Of a stretch of 64,000 nucleotides of DNA, positions 46,322 through 56,595 are shown piece by piece. A program made the position numbers and the translations under genes. The notes beneath the pieces are model-generated. The model did not search any database. It was not told the origin of the DNA and worked only from the letters and a program-made list of their open reading frames with translations. Source of the DNA: an uncultured Erythrobacter sp. (lineage in GTDB: Bacteria > Pseudomonadota > Alphaproteobacteria > Sphingomonadales > Sphingomonadaceae). The stretch covers positions 124,001-188,000 of the forward strand of contig CANMMR010000007.1 of NCBI GenBank assembly GCA_947499095.1, given 5' to 3'. The stretch's first letter is position 1. Every line of letters starts with the position of its first letter.

Positions 46322-47158
46322 ATGGATCGCCTCGTTTCGACCGATTGGTTAGCCCAGCACCGCAAGGACGCGGACCTCGTCGTGCTGGATGCGACGATGC
46401 ACCTGCCCGACAGCGGCCGCGATGCGCGGGCCGAATATCTCGCAGCGCACATTCGCGGCGCGCGTTTCCTCGACCTTGCGAGCTTTATCGACGAGGGTTC
46501 GGAGGTTCCGAAAGCCTTGCCTACCGCCGAACAGTTCGCCGCGCGAATTGGCTCGCTCGGTATAGAGCGGTCCAGTCGCGTCGTCCTGTATGACGACAGC
46601 GCGATCAAGAGTGCAGCGCGCGCGTGGTTCATCTTCGACCATTACGGCATGGACCATGTCGCGATCCTCGATGGGGGCCTTGCGAAATGGCAGGCTGAAG
46701 GTCGTAAAATCTCCGAAGGTGACGAAGCATGCGACGCGGTCGATTTCCCCGTTCCGACGCCGCGGCGGTCGGTCCGGAGCAAGGCGGAGATGCTCGCCAA
46801 TTGCACCACCTGCGAGGCGCAAGTCGTCGATGCTAGAGATGCAGCACGCTTTGCCGGCGCGCCGGACAGCGGTTCGGAGGGGCACATTCCCGGTGCGGCA
46901 AACCTGCACTTCCCGCGTCTGTTTCGTGAGGACGGCACATGGAAAGGCGCGCCAGCCCTGCGCGCCGAGTTCGCAGAGGTAGGCGTAGACCTGGATCGGC
47001 CGGTCGTCGCTAGCTGCAACAGTGGCATGACCGCCTGCGTCCTGCTGTTCGGCATGGGGCTCGCGGGCAAGGACGATGCCGCGCTTTACGACGGCAGCTG
47101 GATGGAGTGGGGCAGCGATCCCGCAACCCCGAAGGAACGCGGTGCTCATGGCGAATAG
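46322..47158 (+). CDS. sseA: 3-mercaptopyruvate sulfurtransferase (rhodanese family)
   Basis: The 278-residue protein has two rhodanese domains: an inactive N-terminal one (VSTDWLAQHRKDADLVVLDAT) and a C-terminal one with the active-site loop VASCNSGMTACVL. The loop CNSGMT is close to the CGSGVT of mercaptopyruvate sulfurtransferases and differs from the CRKGVT of thiosulfate sulfurtransferases. The enzyme moves sulfur from mercaptopyruvate to an acceptor. The stop lies inside the following beta-lyase gene (11-base overlap), so the two are co-translated. Confidence 0.92.
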   Translation: MDRLVSTDWLAQHRKDADLVVLDATMHLPDSGRDARAEYLAAHIRGARFLDLASFIDEGSEVPKALPTAEQFAARIGSLGIERSSRVVLYDDSAIKSAARAWFIFDHYGMDHVAILDGGLAKWQAEGRKISEGDEACDAVDFPVPTPRRSVRSKAEMLANCTTCEAQVVDARDAARFAGAPDSGSEGHIPGAANLHFPRLFREDGTWKGAPALRAEFAEVGVDLDRPVVASCNSGMTACVLLFGMGLAGKDDAALYDGSWMEWGSDPATPKERGAHGE

Positions 47159-48356
47159 TCGCGACGATGCGAAGCGAGCTACGCGCCTCGTCACGGCAGG
47201 CCGCTCGGGCGAGTTCGCGGACCGGGTGGTCAACCCGCCCGTCTGGCGCGCCAGCACCCATCTATACGAAAACTGCGCAGCGCTGCGGGCCGGGCCGAAG
47301 AGCAATGCCGATGGCAAATTCTTCTACGGCCGCCGCGGCGCACCGACGCAATGGGCGCTGAGCGAGGCGCTGACCGAACTCGAACCCGGGGCGGCGGGAA
47401 CGGTGCTCTATCCCAGCGGCGTCGCAGCGATCGTCGGCGCGCTGATGGCGGTACTGCGCAGCGGCGACGTGCTGCTGGTGACGGACAACGCCTACGACCC
47501 GACGCGCAGCACGGCCATGGGTATTCTGAAGCAGTTCGGCGTGGAGCATCGCTTCTTCGACCCGCTCGACCTCGACGGCTTCCGCGCCGCGTTCTGCAAC
47601 AAGACTCGCGCGGTCATGCTGGAAGTGCCCGGCAGCCTTACCATGGAGGTCTGCGACATCCCGGCGCTTGCCGCAATCGCGCGCGACCACAGTGCGGTCA
47701 GCCTGATCGACAATACCTGGGCTACATCGCTTGGCTTCCCGGCTTTGCAGCATGGCTGCGACATCGCCATCACTTCGCTCACCAAGCATGTCGGCGGCCA
47801 CTCGGACCTGATGATGGGCGCTGCCAGTGCCGGGGAACGCTGGTATCGCCGCCTGCGAATAACGGCGCAGCAGCTGGGCCATGTCGTCTCGCCCGACGAT
47901 GCGGCGCTGGCACTCCGTGGTCTAAGGACAATGAAGCTGCGGCTCGATCAAGAGAGTGCCAGCGCACTGGCAATCGCCGAATGGCTCGCAGCGCGCGATG
48001 ATGTGGCGCATGTCCTGTGCCCTATGTTGCCCGGCGCGCCAGGCCATGAGCTCTGGCAGCGCGATTTCGCCGGTGGCTGCGGCCTGATGAGCTTCGTGAT
48101 CGGCGGTCGCGACGATGCCGCGCGCTGCCGCCTCGTCGATACGCTCGACCTGTTCGGCATCGGCTATAGCTGGGGCGGCTACGAAAGCCTTGCGCTTCCG
48201 TTCGACGTCGAACCCGTGCGCAGCTGCATGGACTGGCCGAAACCGGGCTGGGGGCTTGAGGATCGTTATGCAGTGCGGCTATCGATCGGTCTCGAAAACC
48301 CAGCCGACCTGATCGCCGACCTCGAACGCGGCTTTGCGGCGATGAACGAAGGATAG
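47148..48356 (+). CDS. metC: Cystathionine beta-lyase-type PLP enzyme
   Basis: The 402-residue protein is a Cys/Met-metabolism PLP enzyme, expected to split cystathionine into homocysteine, pyruvate and ammonia. Visible family features are FFYGRRGAPTQWAL, LYPSGVAAIV, VSLIDNTWATSLGFPALQHG and the PLP lysine Lys213 in TSLTKHVGGHSDLMMG, then YSWGGYESLALP. The ATG at 47148 lies in the end of sseA. Cystathionine beta-lyase fits best, but gamma-synthase/lyase activity in this superfamily is hard to exclude by sequence. Confidence 0.9.
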   Translation: MANSRDDAKRATRLVTAGRSGEFADRVVNPPVWRASTHLYENCAALRAGPKSNADGKFFYGRRGAPTQWALSEALTELEPGAAGTVLYPSGVAAIVGALMAVLRSGDVLLVTDNAYDPTRSTAMGILKQFGVEHRFFDPLDLDGFRAAFCNKTRAVMLEVPGSLTMEVCDIPALAAIARDHSAVSLIDNTWATSLGFPALQHGCDIAITSLTKHVGGHSDLMMGAASAGERWYRRLRITAQQLGHVVSPDDAALALRGLRTMKLRLDQESASALAIAEWLAARDDVAHVLCPMLPGAPGHELWQRDFAGGCGLMSFVIGGRDDAARCRLVDTLDLFGIGYSWGGYESLALPFDVEPVRSCMDWPKPGWGLEDRYAVRLSIGLENPADLIADLERGFAAMNEG

Positions 48357-48358
48357 AC

Positions 48359-49429
48359 GTGCAAGGCACAGCCGCCCCGACAGCCACGCCCTCGGCAGAG
48401 CCGACCCCGGTCGAACAGGCGTGGAGCCTGGCCGAAGACGCGCCGGAAGAAACCTCCGTTGCCGCCGCCGAGGGCATCCGCGAAGCGGTCAGCTCGAAAA
48501 GCGAAACGGCCGGCACGATCCTCGATACGCTTGACGCCTTCGCGCTGAGTTTCGGCGATTTCCGCGTGTCGGTGTTCGACATCCTGATCGTCGTGGTGGT
48601 GATCTTCGGGGTCCTCGCCCTGGCGTGGTTCATCAGCAAGCTGGCCAAGCGCGGCGTGCGCCGGATAACCAGGCTCGACGATACGCAGCAATTGCTGGTC
48701 GAGAAGATCGTTACCATCGTGGTCTGGGCTGCGGCGTTCTTCTTCGGGATCGACCTGCTAGGCATCGATCTGACCGCGCTGGCAGTCTTCTCCGGCGCCT
48801 TCGGCCTCGCGATCGGTTTCGGCCTGCAGAAGACCTTCGGTAACCTGATCGCCGGGATCATCCTGTTGATGGACAAGTCGATCAAACCCGGTGACGTGAT
48901 TGCAGTCGCCGACATGGCAGGCAATGAGACCTTCGGGCAGATCCGCAAGATCGGGGTGCGCGCCGTTTCGGTGACGACACGCGACCAGCGCGAATATCTG
49001 ATCCCGAACGAAAACCTGATGATCAATCAGGTCGAAAACTGGTCCTACTCCAGCAAGAACGTGCGTATGCAGGTGGCTGTCGGTGTCAGTTACGAGGCCG
49101 ACATGGACCTTGCCGAAAAGCTGATGCTAGAGGCGGCCTCGCAATGCGATCGCGTGTTAAACGCTCCACCGCCGACGGTGTGGATGAGCGAATACGGCGA
49201 TAATTCCGTCAATTTCACGATCCACTGCTGGATCGACGATCCCGAGGAAGGTGTGGGCAACGTCCGCTCGGCCGTATTGAAGAAGCTGTGGTGGCTGTTC
49301 AAGGAGAACGGTGTGGAGATCCCCTTCCCGCAGCGCGACATCCATTTGCGCAGCAGCGACCAGCTGGAGCGGATTTTCGCTCAGCTTGGCGAGGGGCAGC
49401 TCAAGGCCTCCAAGGTTACAAAAGAATAG
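48359..49429 (+). CDS. MscS-family mechanosensitive channel
   Basis: The 356-residue inner-membrane channel opens on hypo-osmotic tension. An N-terminal Ala/Glu/Pro-rich segment (about 1-65) precedes helices at about 70-90 and 115-135, and the pore-lining helix TM3 (about 140-165, AVFSGAFGLAIGFGLQKTFGNLIAGIIL with the Gly/Ala spacing of MscS). The following IKPGDVI, TTRDQREYLIPN and the beta/alpha-beta vestibule (about 190-340) are typical. The GTG at 48359 is preceded by GAAGGA, three bases after metC. Location in the sulfur cluster may be incidental. Confidence 0.93.
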   Translation: MQGTAAPTATPSAEPTPVEQAWSLAEDAPEETSVAAAEGIREAVSSKSETAGTILDTLDAFALSFGDFRVSVFDILIVVVVIFGVLALAWFISKLAKRGVRRITRLDDTQQLLVEKIVTIVVWAAAFFFGIDLLGIDLTALAVFSGAFGLAIGFGLQKTFGNLIAGIILLMDKSIKPGDVIAVADMAGNETFGQIRKIGVRAVSVTTRDQREYLIPNENLMINQVENWSYSSKNVRMQVAVGVSYEADMDLAEKLMLEAASQCDRVLNAPPPTVWMSEYGDNSVNFTIHCWIDDPEEGVGNVRSAVLKKLWWLFKENGVEIPFPQRDIHLRSSDQLERIFAQLGEGQLKASKVTKE

Positions 49430-49526
49430 ATTGCCGCGCCGGAAGGTCCGATTTCAAAATCTTGCCTACCGTGCCGGACACCCATTCTGATTGGCGCCAC
49501 GCCGCGATGACCCGCATCTTGGCACC

Positions 49527-50285
49527 ATGGCACAGACCGGAACCATTTATCTCGTCGGCGCGGGGCCCGGTGATCCCGATCTCCTGACGATCCGCGCCGC
49601 AAGGCTGATCGAACGTGCGCGAGTGATCGTGCACGACGGCCTCGTCGATCCTGCAATCCTAACCATCGCGCGCGAGGATGCGGAACTCATTTCAGTGGCC
49701 AAGCGCCGCTCGCACCACACCATGCCGCAAGAGGACATCAGCGATCTGCTGGTGCGCCTCGCGCGCTCGGGCGAGGATGTCGTGCGCCTCAAGGGCGGCG
49801 ATCCGTTCGTGTTCGGACGCGGCGGCGAGGAAGCGGAGGTAGCACGCGCGGCCGGTGTTCCCGTCGAAATCGTGCCCGGCATCAGCGCCGCGAATGGAGC
49901 GGCTGCCGCAGCGCAGATCCCGCTGACCCACCGCGATGCCTCCAGCATCGTCAGCTTCGTTGCGGGCCAGTGCAAGGGACTGAAGGATCAGGACTGGGCA
50001 GGGCTTGCCGGCAAGGGCCGCACGCTGGTGATTTACATGGGCGTGAAAACCGCACCCCAGATCGCCGAGAAGCTCATGGAAGACGGGCTCGCCCCCGACA
50101 TGCCGGTTGCGGTGATCGAGAACGGCACGCGGCCCGGAATGCGCGTGCTGCGCGGATTGCTCGCCGGGCTGCCCGAACTGGTCGAGCGCGAGAGTGTCGT
50201 CAGCCCTGCGCTGATCGTGATCGGCGAGGTTACCGCCCGAGATGCCGCAACGCTTGCCAAGCAGGCACAGGAGGCTGCGCGATGA
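49527..50285 (+). CDS. cobA: Uroporphyrinogen-III C-methyltransferase (siroheme branch)
   Basis: This SAM-dependent enzyme makes precorrin-2, the precursor of siroheme for sulfite reductase. The 252-residue protein has the family motifs YLVGAGPGDPDLLT near the start, VRLKGGDPFVFGRGGEE and EIVPGISAANGAAAAA, then the SAM-loop region TLVIYMGVKTA. The ATG at 49527 is chosen for its fit with homologues; an in-frame upstream ATG at 49491 is less likely. It is the first gene of a tight operon with cysI and cysH. A TTGCCT with TTCTGA 17 bases downstream (49463-49491) could be the promoter. Confidence 0.96.
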   Translation: MAQTGTIYLVGAGPGDPDLLTIRAARLIERARVIVHDGLVDPAILTIAREDAELISVAKRRSHHTMPQEDISDLLVRLARSGEDVVRLKGGDPFVFGRGGEEAEVARAAGVPVEIVPGISAANGAAAAAQIPLTHRDASSIVSFVAGQCKGLKDQDWAGLAGKGRTLVIYMGVKTAPQIAEKLMEDGLAPDMPVAVIENGTRPGMRVLRGLLAGLPELVERESVVSPALIVIGEVTARDAATLAKQAQEAAR

Positions 50286-50578
50286 GGCTGCTGACCGGAA
50301 ACGATCTCAAGACCGGCGCGGTCACCTGGTGGACTGGCAGCGACTGGTCGATCCATGTCGAAGACGCCGCCGATGTCACCGGCAGCGAGGACGAGACCGC
50401 CCGTCGTGAGGAAGCCGCGCGCCGCGTCAATGCGCCCTATGCCATCGATGCGGAGATGCAGGACGGCGTTCCCCGCCCGACGCATATCAAGGAGCGCATC
50501 CGCACACTCGGCCCGACCGTGCGCCCCGACCTGACCCTCAAACCTGCCGAGCCCGATCTCGGCAACTGGGTGATCTGA
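50282..50578 (+). CDS. DUF2849 protein of the sulfite reduction operon
   Basis: The 98-residue protein overlaps the cobA stop by ATGA and ends one base into cysI. Sequence such as RLLTGNDLKTGAVTWWTG and the final residues DLGNWVI fit the DUF2849 family, which occurs almost only between cobA and cysI in alpha- and betaproteobacteria. Its role is unknown, perhaps an accessory factor for siroheme delivery or sulfite reductase; there are no cysteines for cluster binding. Confidence 0.88.
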   Translation: MRLLTGNDLKTGAVTWWTGSDWSIHVEDAADVTGSEDETARREEAARRVNAPYAIDAEMQDGVPRPTHIKERIRTLGPTVRPDLTLKPAEPDLGNWVI

Positions 50579-52212
50579 TGTACCAATACGATCAATACGA
50601 CCAGGCGATGGTCGATGCCCGCGTGGAGGAATTCCGCGACCAGGCTCGCCGCCGTCTCGAAGGCAAGCTGACCGAAGCGCAATTCACGCCGCTTCGCCTG
50701 AAGAACGGTCTCTATTTGCAGCTCCACGCCTACATGCTGCGCGTTGCCATCCCTTATGGAACGCTCGACAGTCGGCAGATGCATGCGCTGGCCGACATCG
50801 CGGACAAGTATGATCGCGGTTACGGGCATTTCACCACGCGCCAGAACATCCAGTACAACTGGATCAAGCTGGAAGAAGCAGCGGACATTCTGGCCGACCT
50901 TGCGAAGGTGGAAATGCATGCGATCCAGACCAGCGGCAATTGCATCCGCAACATCAGTTCGGATCACTTTGCAGGCGCTGCGGCGGACGAGCTCGTGGAC
51001 CCACGGCCCTATGCGGAAATCCTGCGCCAGTGGTCCAGTTTCCACCCCGAATTCAATTATCTACCGCGCAAGTTCAAGATCGCGGTAATTGCCAGCGATA
51101 CCGATCGTGCAGCCATGCGGTTGCACGACATCGGCATCCAGATCGTGCAGAACGATGCGGGAGAGCTGGGCGCGGCCTTCTATGTCGGCGGCGGCATGGG
51201 CCGCACGCCGATGATCGCGCCCTGCATCAATCCGTTCGTGCCGCTCGACCAGCTGGTCACTTACTCCGAGGCGTGCCTGCGTGTGTACAACCGCTACGGT
51301 CGGCGCGACAACAAGTTCAAGGCGCGTATCAAGATCCTCGTCCACGAGCTGGGCGCCGAGGAATACACCCGCCAGGTCGAAGAGGAATTCGCGCATCTGC
51401 TCGAACAGGGAGTCGAGCCACCCTTCGCCGAGCTGGAGCGCATCCGCACTTTCTTCGAGGACCCGCTGTTCGAAGCGGGTGCATCGTCCGATATCGACCG
51501 GTCGGACCCCGACTTCGCGCTGTGGGTCGATCGCAATACCGTCGCGCACAAGGCGGACGGCTATGTGTCCGCCGTCATCAGCCTCAAGCCGGTCGGCGGC
51601 ATCCCGGGCGATGCGACGGCCGAGCAGATGCACCTGATGGCCGATCTCGCGAAGGATTACAGCTTCGACGAACTGCGAGTCATGCACACGCAGAACATCG
51701 TCCTGCCACATGTCCGCGCGGCCGATCTCCACGCGTTGTGGACCGCGCTGGACGTGGCAGGGCTGGGCGCGCCCAATCTCGACACGGTGGAAGATATTAT
51801 CGCTTGCCCCGGTCTCGACTATTGCAGCCTGGCCAATGCGCGCTCGATCCCGGTCGCGCAGCGGATTTCGGAACGGTTCGCCAAGACTGGCAAGACCGAA
51901 ACACTCGGCCAGCTCAAGCTCAAGATTTCGGGCTGCATCAATGCCTGCGGGCATCACCACGCCGGTCACATCGGCATCCTCGGCGTCGACCGTAAGGGGG
52001 TTGAGAACTACCAGCTCCTGCTCGGCGGCAGCGAGGCGGAGGACGTCAGCCTCGCCAAGATCACCGGCCCAGGTTTCGACGAACACGGCATTGTCGACGC
52101 GGTCGAGACGGTCACGACCGTTTACGAACGCGAACGCGAGGACGGCGAACGCTTCCTCGATACCTACCGCCGCATCGGCATGAACCCCTTCAAGGAGGCG
52201 CTCTATGGCTGA
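50578..52212 (+). CDS. cysI: Ferredoxin-type sulfite (or nitrite) reductase, hemoprotein
   Basis: The six-electron reductase of sulfite to sulfide is built on siroheme and a [4Fe-4S] cluster. The 544-residue protein has the duplicated half domains (YGHFTTRQNIQYNWI in the first). The cluster/siroheme cysteines are Cys410, Cys416, Cys453 and Cys457 in ACPGLDYCSLAN and SGCINACGHHHAGHIG (C-x5-C ... C-x3-C). The length and the absence of a flavoprotein subunit (cysJ) nearby point to the ferredoxin/flavodoxin-fed form. Nitrite reduction is the main alternative, but the neighbours favour sulfite. Confidence 0.95.
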   Translation: MYQYDQYDQAMVDARVEEFRDQARRRLEGKLTEAQFTPLRLKNGLYLQLHAYMLRVAIPYGTLDSRQMHALADIADKYDRGYGHFTTRQNIQYNWIKLEEAADILADLAKVEMHAIQTSGNCIRNISSDHFAGAAADELVDPRPYAEILRQWSSFHPEFNYLPRKFKIAVIASDTDRAAMRLHDIGIQIVQNDAGELGAAFYVGGGMGRTPMIAPCINPFVPLDQLVTYSEACLRVYNRYGRRDNKFKARIKILVHELGAEEYTRQVEEEFAHLLEQGVEPPFAELERIRTFFEDPLFEAGASSDIDRSDPDFALWVDRNTVAHKADGYVSAVISLKPVGGIPGDATAEQMHLMADLAKDYSFDELRVMHTQNIVLPHVRAADLHALWTALDVAGLGAPNLDTVEDIIACPGLDYCSLANARSIPVAQRISERFAKTGKTETLGQLKLKISGCINACGHHHAGHIGILGVDRKGVENYQLLLGGSEAEDVSLAKITGPGFDEHGIVDAVETVTTVYEREREDGERFLDTYRRIGMNPFKEALYG

Positions 52213-52630
52213 GCTTCTGCGTTATCGCGACGACGAGACGGTCGACCATCCCGCAGTGACGGTCGATGCCTTCCTCGACCAGTCGAATGCCAACGCGGTG
52301 CGGATTGAGCCGGGCGACGATGCCCGCGATCTTTTGCCGCACCTCGAACGGGTGGCGCTGGTGGAAGTCAACTTCCCCGCATTCGGCGACGGGCGTGGTT
52401 ATTCCTCGGCCCGCATCCTGCGCGAGGCCGGATACGACGGCGAACTGCGTGCAGTCGGCGACGTGCTGGTCGACCAGCTCGCCTATATGCGCCGCTGCGG
52501 CTTCGATGCCTTCGAACCCGACCAGCAGCTCGACAAGGACGACGTGCAGGCCGCGTTCGACCGCTGGCCCGATGTCTACCAGAGCGCGGCCGACGACCGC
52601 ACACCGATCTGGACGAAACGGCACGCATGA
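52205..52630 (+). CDS. DUF934 protein of the sulfite reduction operon
   Basis: The 141-residue protein overlaps cysI by eight bases and cysH by four. The middle stretch LVEVNFPAFGDGRGYSSARILRE and VLVDQLAYMRRCGFDAFE match DUF934, a family that accompanies cysH and cysI in proteobacteria without a known enzyme activity. No transmembrane helix or metal motif is visible. A role as an assembly or electron-transfer partner of the reductases is an inference from linkage only. Confidence 0.88.
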   Translation: MAELLRYRDDETVDHPAVTVDAFLDQSNANAVRIEPGDDARDLLPHLERVALVEVNFPAFGDGRGYSSARILREAGYDGELRAVGDVLVDQLAYMRRCGFDAFEPDQQLDKDDVQAAFDRWPDVYQSAADDRTPIWTKRHA

Positions 52631-53382
52631 ACGAATTGCGCGCCATCGACCGGCTCGATACGGCTCCGCGGTTCTCGGAGCACGATGCCATCCGCCTCAA
52701 CCGCATGTTTCGCGGGTCGGAGACGGAGGAATGGCTGCGCGCGGTGATCGAGGGCGAACTGGCCGGCGAGACAGCGATCGTGTCCAGTTTCGGCGCCGAG
52801 AGCGCCGTGCTATTGCATCTAGTCTCGCGGATCGATCCGAAGGTGCCGGTGCTGTTCCTCGACACCGGCAAGCATTTTCCCGAAACGCTGGCCTATCGCG
52901 ATGAGTTGACCGAGCGCCTCGGCCTCAACCGCATCGATCTCTATCCCGAGATCGCCGATCTCGAAACGCGCGACGAAAGCGGGCTGCGCTGGTCCTACGA
53001 CCCCGATGGCTGCTGCGAGCTGCGCAAGGTCAAGCCGCTGGCCAAGGCGCTCGCCGATTTCGAAGCCAGTTTCACCGGGCGCAAGGCATTCCAGTCCTCG
53101 ACGCGCGCCAACCTGCCGCGCTTCGAACTGGACACTTCGGATGCGCAGGGCCGTCTTAAAATCAATCCACTGATCGACTGGTCGGCCGACGATATCGCGA
53201 CCTATTTCGAAGCGCACGATCTGCCGCGCCACCCGCTGGTGGAGCGCGGCTTTCCCTCGATCGGCTGCTCGCCCTGCACCCGTCAGGTCGGCGAGGGCGA
53301 AGATCCGCGCGCCGGGCGCTGGGCCGGCTGGGACAAGGTCGAATGCGGCATCCACAAGCCGGGTGAGGAACCGTTCCTTTAA
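52627..53382 (+). CDS. cysH: Assimilatory adenylyl-sulfate (APS) reductase
   Basis: The 251-residue reductase has the [4Fe-4S]-binding cysteines Cys129-Cys130 (DGCCELRKVKP) and Cys214/Cys217 (GCSPCTR) and the catalytic Cys240 in ECGIH. The cysteine pair set marks the APS-type enzymes; enzymes that use PAPS lack these four and keep only the last Cys. The P-loop-like SSFGAESAVLLH is at the N-terminus. The product, sulfite, goes to CysI. It is the last gene of the operon and is convergent with the epimerase gene (three-base gap). Confidence 0.95.
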   Translation: MNELRAIDRLDTAPRFSEHDAIRLNRMFRGSETEEWLRAVIEGELAGETAIVSSFGAESAVLLHLVSRIDPKVPVLFLDTGKHFPETLAYRDELTERLGLNRIDLYPEIADLETRDESGLRWSYDPDGCCELRKVKPLAKALADFEASFTGRKAFQSSTRANLPRFELDTSDAQGRLKINPLIDWSADDIATYFEAHDLPRHPLVERGFPSIGCSPCTRQVGEGEDPRAGRWAGWDKVECGIHKPGEEPFL

Positions 53383-53385
53383 GAT

Positions 53386-54297
53386 TTAAAGCCAGCCCTC
53401 GCGGCGGTACCATTCGGCGGTCTGCGCGAGGCCTTCTTCGCCACCGATGTGCGGCTCCCATACCGAAGGGGGCACGCGTCTGGCCGAGCGGGCGACCCAG
53501 TTCGGATGCGCCATGTAGCCGACGCGGTCAGGCGTGAGCCGTGCCTTGTCGCCCCGGAGCAGGCGATCGGCCCGCGCACCTGCGAGCATCAGCGGCTTCG
53601 GCAAATGGGGGGCGAAGACCCCGCGGCCGACCGCACGTCCGATTTCGCGAGCAAGTTCCTTGTGCGCCCATCCGCCCTCGCGCCCGTCGTCGGGTTCGAA
53701 GGTCTGGCGGCGGACCAGTGCGGGCGGCGCATCGACAAGGTCGAGCAACAGCCGCGCCAGATCGGCGACATGGATGATCGAGCTTGCGCCGCGCGGGGGC
53801 AGGGGGACGAGGCCCCATTTCGCGCTGCGAAACATCTCGAGATAGTCGATGTCGTGCGGGCCATAGACGCCGGGCGGGCGCACGATCGTCCAGTCCAGAC
53901 CGCTTGCTTGCACCAGCTCCTCTGCACGCGCCTTGGATGCGCCATAGGCGGACAGGTCCGGCTCTCTGGCGGAGAGCGAGGACACGAAGACCAGCCGTTT
54001 GCATTTCGCTGCCTTCATCGCTGCAATGACGTGGGCCGTGCCGTCGACATTCGCGGTCTGAAAAGCTGCCGGATCCGGTGAGTTGGTCAGACCTGCGACG
54101 TGGACCATCGCGTCCGCTCCGCTCGCAAGCGTTTCAAGCGAGACAGTGTCGGCTAGTGTCCCCTCGATCCATTCGACCCCGGCGCGCTCCTTCTGTGCGC
54201 GGCGGGTAAGGGCGCGGACCGGGACCTCGCGCTGCGCCGCTTCATCGAGCACGGCTTGTCCGACGAAGCCTGTCGCACCGGTCAGAGCGATGGTCAT
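53386..54297 (-). CDS. NAD-dependent epimerase/dehydratase-like (extended SDR) protein
   Basis: The 303-residue protein starts with ALTGATGFVGQAVLDEA (the Rossmann TGxxGxxG) and contains VHVAGLTN, FVSSLSA, and the active-site pair YGASKARAE (YxxxK). Such enzymes act on nucleotide sugars or on isoprenoid/steroid alcohols, or may serve as the NDUFA9-like subunit of complex I, and I cannot decide. The ATG at 54297 overlaps the proB stop (ATGA), so it forms an operon obgE-proB-epimerase on the minus strand. Confidence 0.85.
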   Translation of the reverse strand: MTIALTGATGFVGQAVLDEAAQREVPVRALTRRAQKERAGVEWIEGTLADTVSLETLASGADAMVHVAGLTNSPDPAAFQTANVDGTAHVIAAMKAAKCKRLVFVSSLSAREPDLSAYGASKARAEELVQASGLDWTIVRPPGVYGPHDIDYLEMFRSAKWGLVPLPPRGASSIIHVADLARLLLDLVDAPPALVRRQTFEPDDGREGGWAHKELAREIGRAVGRGVFAPHLPKPLMLAGARADRLLRGDKARLTPDRVGYMAHPNWVARSARRVPPSVWEPHIGGEEGLAQTAEWYRREGWL

Positions 54298-55415
54298 GCC
54301 TGCACCATGTGATCGCGATGAATTACGGCCGCGCGAGGGGCGTACCCAAGTTTTGCCTCCTGCTGCTCCTCGCGCAGGCCAAGGATCGCGCGGCACTCGG
54401 CAGCGCTGTATTCGACCAGCCCCTGGCCGAGCCGTTCGCCCTTCGGCCCGAAGATCGCGACGAGGTCGCCGCGCGCGAATTCGCCTTCGATCTCCGCGAG
54501 GCCGGCGGCGAGCAGGCTGGCACCCTTGGCCAGCGCATCGGCGCAGCCATCATCGACGGTCAGCACCCCTGCAGGTGCGAGCCGCCCAGCCAGCCATGCC
54601 TTGCGCGCGCTGGCATCGGCTTGCGGCGCAAAGACCGTGCCGACACCGGTCTCGCAATAGCGGCTGAGCGGCGAGAGGTGGATGCCATTGGCGATTACCA
54701 GCGAAATTCCCGCCCGCTCCGCAATGCGCGCTGCCTGCAGTTTGGCGAGCATCCCGCCCGAGCCGAGCCCAGAAGTCGAGGAGGTGTCCGCCATGGCGAT
54801 GATCTCCGGCGTAACGCCCTCGACACGCTCCAGACGAACCGCGCCGTCTTCGCGCGGATCGCGGTCGTAGAGCCCGTCGACATCGGACAGCAGGATCACC
54901 GCATCGGCACCCGCCGCCTGCGCCACGCGCGCAGCCAGTCGGTCGTTGTCTCCGAAGCGGATTTCCTCGGTGGCGACGCTGTCGTTCTCGTTCACCACCG
55001 GCACCGCGCCAGCTTCGATCAGACGCTGCAGCGTGGCCGAGGCGTTGAGATAGCGCCGCCGGTCTTCCAGATCGCCGAGCGTGACGAGCATTTGCGCGGC
55101 AGTAAGATCATGGCGGCCGAGGTTCTCCGCCCACAGCCGCGCCAGCTCGACCTGGCCGACACTAGCCGCCGCCTGCGCGTCAGCCAGGCTACCGCGCCCG
55201 CCCTTCGCCATGCCGAGCTTCGCCGCGCCGAGGGCGATTGCGCCCGAGGACACCACGATAATCTCGGCCCCCTTCGCGCGGAGCGTCGAAAGGTCCTTTG
55301 CCAGCGTTGCTATCCAATCCACGCGAGGGATGCCGTTCTCGACCAGCAGTGCCGAGCCGACCTTGACGACAAGGCGGCGGGTCGCGGTAAGATCGAGAGG
55401 GACAGCTCCTGCCAT
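54294..55415 (-). CDS. proB: Glutamate 5-kinase
   Basis: This enzyme phosphorylates glutamate in the first step of proline synthesis and is feedback-inhibited by proline. The 373-residue protein has the amino acid kinase domain (RLVVKVGSALLVENG, VVSSGAIALG, NENDSVATEEIRFGDNDRLAA, LLSDVDGLYDRDP, GGMLAKLQAA) and a C-terminal PUA domain (about 280-370, LTVDDGCADALAKGASLLAAG). The ATG at 55415 (MAGAVPLDLTATRR) is supported by the short gap of 19 bases after obgE. proA is not adjacent. Confidence 0.96.
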   Translation of the reverse strand: MAGAVPLDLTATRRLVVKVGSALLVENGIPRVDWIATLAKDLSTLRAKGAEIIVVSSGAIALGAAKLGMAKGGRGSLADAQAAASVGQVELARLWAENLGRHDLTAAQMLVTLGDLEDRRRYLNASATLQRLIEAGAVPVVNENDSVATEEIRFGDNDRLAARVAQAAGADAVILLSDVDGLYDRDPREDGAVRLERVEGVTPEIIAMADTSSTSGLGSGGMLAKLQAARIAERAGISLVIANGIHLSPLSRYCETGVGTVFAPQADASARKAWLAGRLAPAGVLTVDDGCADALAKGASLLAAGLAEIEGEFARGDLVAIFGPKGERLGQGLVEYSAAECRAILGLREEQQEAKLGYAPRAAVIHRDHMVQA

Positions 55416-55434
55416 GCGCCTGCAAGTCTTCCGT

Positions 55435-56499
<1,065 letters not shown>

Positions 56500-56595
56500 C
56501 TAGTCGCTTTTGCCTGACAAGGCGAGATCGCAATGCGCCGCAATGGACGGGGTTACCGGGTGGTTAACAAATGAGCGGAAAAAGCGGCGAAGCGT

